Shown: positions 58,091 through 64,000 of the stretch, piece after piece
How positions within the stretch are numbered: the stretch's first letter is position 1
Layout: every line of letters begins with the position of its first letter
Source of the DNA: Pieris napi
Lineage: Eukaryota; Arthropoda; Insecta; Lepidoptera; Pieridae
DNA length: 64,000 bases
Assembly: GCF_905475465.1 (NCBI RefSeq)
Contig: NC_062234.1
Location: 10,687,001-10,751,000 of the forward strand
Reading direction: 5' to 3'
The notes under the pieces: model-generated
What the model was told of the DNA's origin: nothing
The model's input: only the letters and a program-made list of their open reading frames with translations
Databases searched by the model: none
Program-made: the position numbers and the translations under genes

Positions 58091-60768
58091 TAATTTCTAT
58101 ATTTCTGTGGTTTGGCAGAATTATTAACGTAGGAATTATAATTAAATTAGCTATAGGACTTATAATTAAAAAATAATTATAGACATGTACATTTAAATGT
58201 TTTAACGTCTGCTGTGTAATAGAAATTTCATTGCGCAAAGGCATCTATGACAATTGCCTTTAGAACTGGAAAAAAGATAATTAGTCTTAATTTCAGCAAA
58301 TTAAGTCACTCTTGTAATCGTAAGTCGTGCATGAATGAACTCGAAGGTGTGTAAGTAGGCCATCTGAAACGCTGTCACAGTTTTATGTCAATTGTCAGTA
58401 ACTCAAGACTTTTTGACAGCTTTTAAATGATAAGCTTTAATATAGTATTTATAATTAAACCGGAATATGGGAGGGCTTAAAATGAGTTGATTTGTATGCG
58501 AAAGCGGTATGGACTAACAAAATGTTTTTATTAATCAATATAAATCTTTTTGTTTTTAACATTATTTTTATATTCTTCGATAAGGATGACTTAACGAATC
58601 TTCTGCATGTAGTCATAACTATTTCTTAATAATTGATCCCCACGTCCTGACACAGGAACTTTTAATTTTAGCAGCGGCGGTTTATGGAAGCTAGATGCTA
58701 GGTTTATTAGAAATTCTATATCTATACTAAAAAAGCCTTAAACGATTATATTGGAACCTATAATTTATATGCCTAACACGAAGAGTCAACTTAGTTTAAA
58801 ATGTATTTAATACCACCTGATTAGTATAAAAAACTAACAAAAACAAATCTATATACATATAAAGGGTATCTATGGAAAGTATCATGTTCATAAAAGTTTT
58901 TGACTTGAGTTACTACAGTATGTTACGACTGTTAAGTGATTAAGGTGGGTCTACAACTCCACGAAAATGGGTCAGCGCGACAATTGATCTGTCTATTGTA
59001 ATTGTTGCTCATTGTTTAATCACCGTACATTTTAAATAACCAAACATCTATAATTGTCTTGGTAATGTCACTAGTTTTCTGCATTTACAATTTTTTATAC
59101 AGTTCAACACTGAGCAATAAGTAGAAAATTAGCACTAAAAATAACCATGTCGGAATTTATGCTGAATTAAACGAAAGATGAGTTTTTTTTTACTGTAATT
59201 CGCATATATATGCGATATAGAATAGAGACGCATCGACACGTGTCTGGTATAGAGACGTTGTCGACCAATCACAATGAAGCGATACATTCTCGCATTTCGT
59301 TATTTAAAAGAACATACTTCGATATTTTTATATATCACCATACATAATATTGTACCACAAAGAGACGTAAAATTAAATGCAAATTTCTTCTCATATTTAG
59401 GTGTGTTTATAAAAAGCATCGATCGACATAAAAACTTTCCCACATTAAAGAACTGAATATGCACTCAAGTTTTAAACAAAGAAAAATTTAATACTGCTAC
59501 GAAAGTGTAGAATGAAAATATCTGTGATTACAAATCTAATGGAAAGATATCTTTATATTTTTGACGTAACGTTCATCTTATAATGAGCCTAGATTTACTA
59601 TAAAAAAGCAAAATAAACTGATTGTCTACTATTTATTCACAAGTCACGAGTGCATGCAGTAAACAGTATAATTACGTAATCCAAGTATAGGCATAGTTTA
59701 GGTTTGACTTCCAATAGGACTCACGTGATAAGTTTTCTTTACGATGTGTCTTTCAACAAACACTATATTACTAGTACTTGTACTTGTACTGCTATACCTT
59801 TACTTCTCGGCCTGGGGATTTAGTCAAGATGCCTTAACAGTAGTGTATGTAGAAAGTCGAAAGCTTAATTTGTATGAAAATTACAGTTCGTGTTCACAAA
59901 TTTAGTAAGACACACGCACTGTGATACATTTTGTAAGGACCTTGTTTCCTTCGCAAGATTTATACCTGTTTTTATGGAATATTTCAAGCTTTTAAACGTT
60001 ATGTTTGTGTAATGTGGTCTACAATAAAAATGTTGGTAATGCTCTTATATTTTGCCGTAAAAAAGTAAATAAAGTGGAAATAAGTTACTTATAATAATTT
60101 AAAACAGTTTTGTCAATTTAAAAATAAAACCTTTAAGAATTCGGTAAAACCCTTGTGTATATTTCTGATAGAAATCCAACAAAAACCATTGAAATGTCAA
60201 ATAAATCTTTGCTTTAGAAACTGCTTGCGTGTACTTTCCTATGCCATTTACGTCCTTACCTCCCATAAAAGGAATATCTTCCTTGTTTTGCGAATAAAAT
60301 GTATTCCATCGACATAAATGACGACTTTGACGAGACTAAAAAAATATGTTATTAATTCATAATGTGGACCAAATGCAGAAAACCTTGCAAGTTGCGTTTT
60401 TGTACTGACATTCATTAGCCTTCCGTGTTGATAAGGTACAAAACAGGCAAAAAATACATACAAAAATAAAAACTAAATAAATATATTGGAATAAAAATGT
60501 ATATATTAAAGTACTAGGTACATATTTATTGGATTCACGGATGGATTAAACAAGAAAATAAATCTCGTCTAGGTCTACATTCAAACTTTTAACAACTTGT
60601 TTTGGGTGCAACAACAAGCAACAAATACGAAAAACCTCTATTAAAGATAATTTTTGTAGAAAAATCTTTTTTAAGCGCTAATATCATCTAGCGATTCCGC
60701 TTCCTATTTTCTTTTTCATTACAGTAATATGTCAACTGTCAAGTCGTCTAAATATTCTGTCAACTGAC
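58091..60768. other. Unassigned AT-rich DNA
   Basis: No repeats, RNA genes or convincing frames are recognised over 2.7 kb. Confidence 0.45.
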
Positions 60769-60771
60769 ATA

Positions 60772-61308
60772 GGGTATGTTCCGATATACACTGCGAGTAC
60801 TGTATAGTGCTCCCACTGTTCAAAAATTCGTTCCGCTATGGACTGCCAGTATACAGCCGCAGCGTCCTAGGGAAATATATGACGTCACAAATCCCCGCTA
60901 TACTTCTACTGCGAGCACTGGCGTTTTCGAGGTAAGGTACTCGCAGTGCTTTGATCACGTGATCAATCAAAACCACTTGAATGCCTAACGGCTGATATAA
61001 CTTACAGTTTAATAACAAACATTTAAAATTCTAACTTACTTTCTTTGTAGTATTAATTCAATTGACAGTTAATATTAATATAGATTTTTTTAATGCGATA
61101 ATACTCCAATCATAGTTTTTCTTGTTGAATTGAAAAACTTTGATGCACTCATTTGAAAACTGTGTCGAAAAACGAAGCTGACTAGTATACTGGACTGCGT
61201 TCCGTTTTAAATTGTAACCAGTATAGCTGGCTATAGAGAAACGGTTTCACAGTATACTAAATTGACGGTACTCTGTACAGTGGTCGCAGTGTATATCGGA
61301 ACATACCC
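60772..61308. mobile_element. TIR DNA element, superfamily unknown
   Basis: The 537-bp element has inverted ends matching at about 31 of 33 positions: GGGTATGTTCCGATATACAC on the left and GTGTATATCGGAACATACCC on the right. It is flanked by ATA at 60769-60771 and 61309-61311. Inside are a GACGTCAC word (60879) and a 16-bp perfect palindrome with a CACGTG core (60951-60966). No transposase is encoded. Confidence 0.8.
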
Positions 61309-61639
61309 ATAGTTGATCCTTTATAGAATATTTGAAAATGGAATAGAAGGTACATTTGCAAAGCATTAGGTTTAACTGTAGGGATTCTGTTACACCTACG
61401 CTAATGTCGGCTTATGTATTGCGGCCTGTGGCATTCAGGCTTTCTAGTCGCAGGAAATGGAGTAATAAACCACAGATTATAAAACGGCCGTTTCGATTGA
61501 TATCGGTATTAAGTATCGAATTTATAGCTTTCCTTATTATAGAACAAAATTGAAGGATTTTACCACGTTGTTTTAAAGGATGAATTTAAAGTCATTCAAT
61601 GTTTTATCCCGGATCACAATGAGGAGTTTGTAGGTAAGC
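61309..61639. other. Unassigned AT-rich DNA
   Basis: A 65-codon plus frame at 61356-61553 has no recognised domain. Nothing else is visible. Confidence 0.4.
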
Positions 61640-62098
61640 CAAAAATTTTAAAGAAAAAACAGTGGCGAGTGTTTCTTGCCAGTTTTTCTCGTCCGCTCTG
61701 CACCCATTGGAACTGGTAGTGGTAGCTGATCCGGCAAACGTCGTTTTGCCATACATATCATTTATAAAAAAAATAGGGGTTGATCGTAGAGGGGTAAAAA
61801 TTAGGGGTTGTATGTATTTTTTAATGCTGTATCATAAAAAAAATAGGAATTAAAAATTTTGTCTAAAATATAAAAATAAAAATTTAGGGGTGGACTACCC
61901 CTAACATTTAGGGGGATGAAAAATAGATGTTGGCCGATTCTCATAGATACCGGATAAGCACAAAAAGTTTCATCAAAATCGGTCAAGCCGTTTCGGAGGA
62001 GTATGGCAACGAAAACTGTGACACGAGAATTTTATATATTAGATGTTCATTAGTGTTCATAGTTAACAAAATGAATCAGAATAAATACATTTCGATTT
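61640..62098 (+). mobile_element. LINE 3' tail split by a Helitron
   Basis: The first half is 61640-61721 (GTGTTTCTTGCCAGTTTTTC, CCGCTCTGCACCCATTGGAA, CTGGTAG). The second half is 62044-62098 (TTCATAGTTAACAAAATGAA, TCAGAATAAATACATTTCGA). Together they give the usual LINE 3' tail order, with the Helitron at 61722-62043 between them. Confidence 0.65.
61722..62043 (-). mobile_element. Non-autonomous Helitron-like element (family A)
   Basis: The minus strand begins TCTAATATATAAAATTCTCG after an A and has GTGTCACAGTTTTCGTTGCC and ATACTCCTCCGAAACGGCTT. It ends with GGCAAA...TTTGCC and GGATCAG. The final CTAG appears as CTAC, one base off. The left coordinate is therefore good to a base or two. Confidence 0.8.
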
Positions 62099-62684
62099 GA
62101 TGTAAGCATTTCATTATTTTTTTTATCTTATCCTTTATTTAGTGTTCCCTTGGGTACCGAGGTTAGTAAACCACTGTATTGAATAACTCAATCATCCAAT
62201 GGATCAATCTTATTTATTATGTGTTATTTAGGCGATTATATTTTATATACAGTGTTAAATATTTGAATCTAAAATTGATTTTAAAACGTGTTATTATATC
62301 GTTAACTTCCGACAAATATCTTACGAGGCCATAATTTTGTTGACGAATGTTTTAATTATTCAATTACACGTTATATTATATTACAGTACGTCATATGAAA
62401 CCACTTTGATGCACTTCACCGACCGTATTAGCATAGGAATATAAGGCTATCACCATATTTGGAACCTAACATTTCTATAGAAGTTAGTCAGGCGTGACGG
62501 GTGGTCTTATTTTGTCTCAAGATGTATTAATGTGTATTATTTATATTTCCTACTACCGATATAAGGGGGAATAATCTATGTATGAAACACGTTATGTTTT
62601 GACCATAGCAAATTACTACAAATTGTTATTAGTGATGGGCCCTGACTGGTTTTTTGTATATGTTCAATATCTTGAGAAAACCTA
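62099..62684. other. Unassigned AT-rich DNA
   Basis: Nothing recognisable. Confidence 0.4.
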
Positions 62685-62890
62685 GTACGTGAGACTACTC
62701 CGAGGTCGTGCCTTTGAACCCGCGTTCAAATGGCTATTCACCAATTAGATTTTCTGCGCATAATATATATATTATGCGCATAATATATGTGCGTATTATA
62801 ATACGTGGTAACGTGACAGCGTGACAGGCACAGAAGGCTGATCACATGTCTAAAAAACTATAAAAATCCAAGCCAAGAGTTTTGGAGTTC
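62685..62890 (+). mobile_element. SINE (family 1), heavily decayed
   Basis: Scattered SINE landmarks occur in order: GTACGTGAGACTACTCCGAG, GTCGTGCCTTTGAACCCGCG, TCACCAATTAGATTTTCTGC, and GTGACAGGCACAGAAGGCTG then ATCACATG. A TATGCGCATAATATA duplication interrupts it. The box A end is not visible. Confidence 0.55.
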
Positions 62891-63337
62891 CTCTATTCAA
62901 TATATTGTTATATAAGTTTAGGTTAGTGGAGTTGTGGAGTTTGTATTTAATGTTATATAAGATTAAGTATAATTATTTGATAAGTGCATTTATTTATTGT
63001 TGTGACGCAAATTAGCTTTATTTAATTCAGTGCAGATATAATACAAATATTTAAAAAAGTAATTCAACTGTATTATTTGCGAATACGTTTGTTTACATTG
63101 AGATACACTTGAGTGCTCATTACATAAAGTTGTTTTTCAAAGAAATGTTATGTTTTTAGTTCTCACATTGCTATCGTATGTATTGTATATTGAACATTGA
63201 TTAGTTAACATAACGTATATTAATGGATTTGAATTGCTAAGTATATATGCTTCAATAAATTCTATCTAAACCACGTTCACAAAATCGCATGAAGACATTG
63301 CATTGAAATATATCTCACAAGTAATGCATATTAAATT

Positions 63338-63870
63338 AGATTGTTTAATTCGATTGCCAAGTCAATCTATTTATTTTATACATAAAAGATTTTAATATTG
63401 ATATGGTCACTATCAGATTTTGTCAGGTTACTAACTTAAGACTTAACCTTCTGCTTCTTCAAAATTGCTGCAATTATATCATATATATATACAGATACAC
63501 AGATTCATTCACTGCAAATGTAACTTAGTAATATTTTTATGCAGTTGGCATATGTAGAAAACTGGACCGATATTGCATAATAGTTTAAATATTGTTTTTC
63601 CTTGATTTATACACTAAACACTAATTGCATTCCAAATTTGAAGCTTGTTTACTATGGGCACATATTAGGCACTTCTAGTGCCTTAGATTTGACGATCGGT
63701 CAATCAAACTTTGATAAGTTATAATCCTTAAACTTCTAATTCAAATTGTATGAAATTTGAAATATACCGTTTATACAATGCGGGCCGAAAATGAAAATGT
63801 TTCGAGAAAAGGATGGTATGGCCGCGCCGTGTCGCTTTCTTATTTGACTTGGCCGTGCCCCGAAATTTAA
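63338..63870 (+). repeat. Unclassified dispersed repeat, copy 2
   Basis: The opening block AAATTAGATTGTTTAATTCG, TCAATCTATTTATTTTATAC, GATATGGTCACTATCAGATT matches 30799. The closing block CGAGAAAAGGATGGTATGG, CCGCGCCGTGTCGCTTTCTT matches the end of that copy. The interior (63430-63780) is longer and contains AT microsatellite sequence. Function and class are unknown. Confidence 0.6.
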
Positions 63871-64000
63871 CATTCGCTAAGAATAGAACCAGGATTCCGG
63901 GCCAAAGATTACGGAATAGTGGATAAAAAAATGATAAAAAGACTTGTACACAAATCGTCTTTGTCCATCTCGTACATATAAAGTATATAGTAAGTACATA

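Noticed and set aside
59790..59835. CTTCTCGGCCT word resembling the 5' end of U2 snRNA
   Set aside because: Only about 11 bases match. The following GGCTAAGATCA and the rest of U2 are absent.
1..64000. CRISPR arrays, bacterial operons or prophage
   Set aside because: No regularly spaced repeats, no bacterial gene density. The sequence is eukaryotic and transposon-rich.

Overview
This window reads as nuclear DNA from an insect, most likely a butterfly or moth (Lepidoptera). It is AT-rich and contains no intact long open reading frame. It is littered with short retroelement and transposon families of the kind seen in lepidopteran genomes: short non-autonomous Helitrons with TC...CTAG ends inserted between A and T, two tRNA-derived SINE families, and 5'-truncated LINE tails. 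It also holds a nuclear copy of mitochondrial cox1 (27497-27832) that makes sense only with the invertebrate mitochondrial code. I could not identify the species.

Layout. 1-10.7 kb is mostly unassigned AT-rich DNA with a head-to-head Helitron pair (4271-5271), a third Helitron (8098-8429) and a few retroelement scraps. At 10.7-11.2 kb there is a CpG-containing, GC-richer block with good minus-strand splice donors, a candidate promoter/first exon of a gene lying to the left. 13-26 kb is dense in transposons: a long-TIR MITE, a SINE split by a LINE, a Helitron, a Jockey-type reverse transcriptase remnant, a 5S rRNA-like pseudogene with its Pol III terminator, LINE ends and two PIF-like MITEs. 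27-31 kb holds the cox1 NUMT, an RTE-like LINE remnant and two tandem PIF/Harbinger-like elements, the second with a short MADF-domain reading frame. 33-48 kb has SINEs, LINE remnants, tandem Helitrons, a second copy of the long-TIR MITE and an MITE interrupted by a LINE. 48.2-51.8 kb is unassigned. At 51.85-52.16 kb an ATG-free, GC-rich block ends in a plus-strand splice donor, a candidate non-coding first exon of a gene running to the right. 52-64 kb is again unassigned DNA with Helitrons, the third long-TIR MITE and a TIR element at 60772-61308.

No host protein-coding exon can be supported. If the two candidate first exons are real, the window is the roughly 41-kb region between two divergent promoters, plus the start of each first intron. 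The most useful observations are: a 318-319 bp palindromic MITE family in three copies with TGT...ACA ends and exact 4-bp target duplications (Ginger-like signature); the Harbinger-like tandem with a MADF reading frame; several nested insertions proven by target-site duplications; and the 5S-like sequence with an intact T-run terminator.
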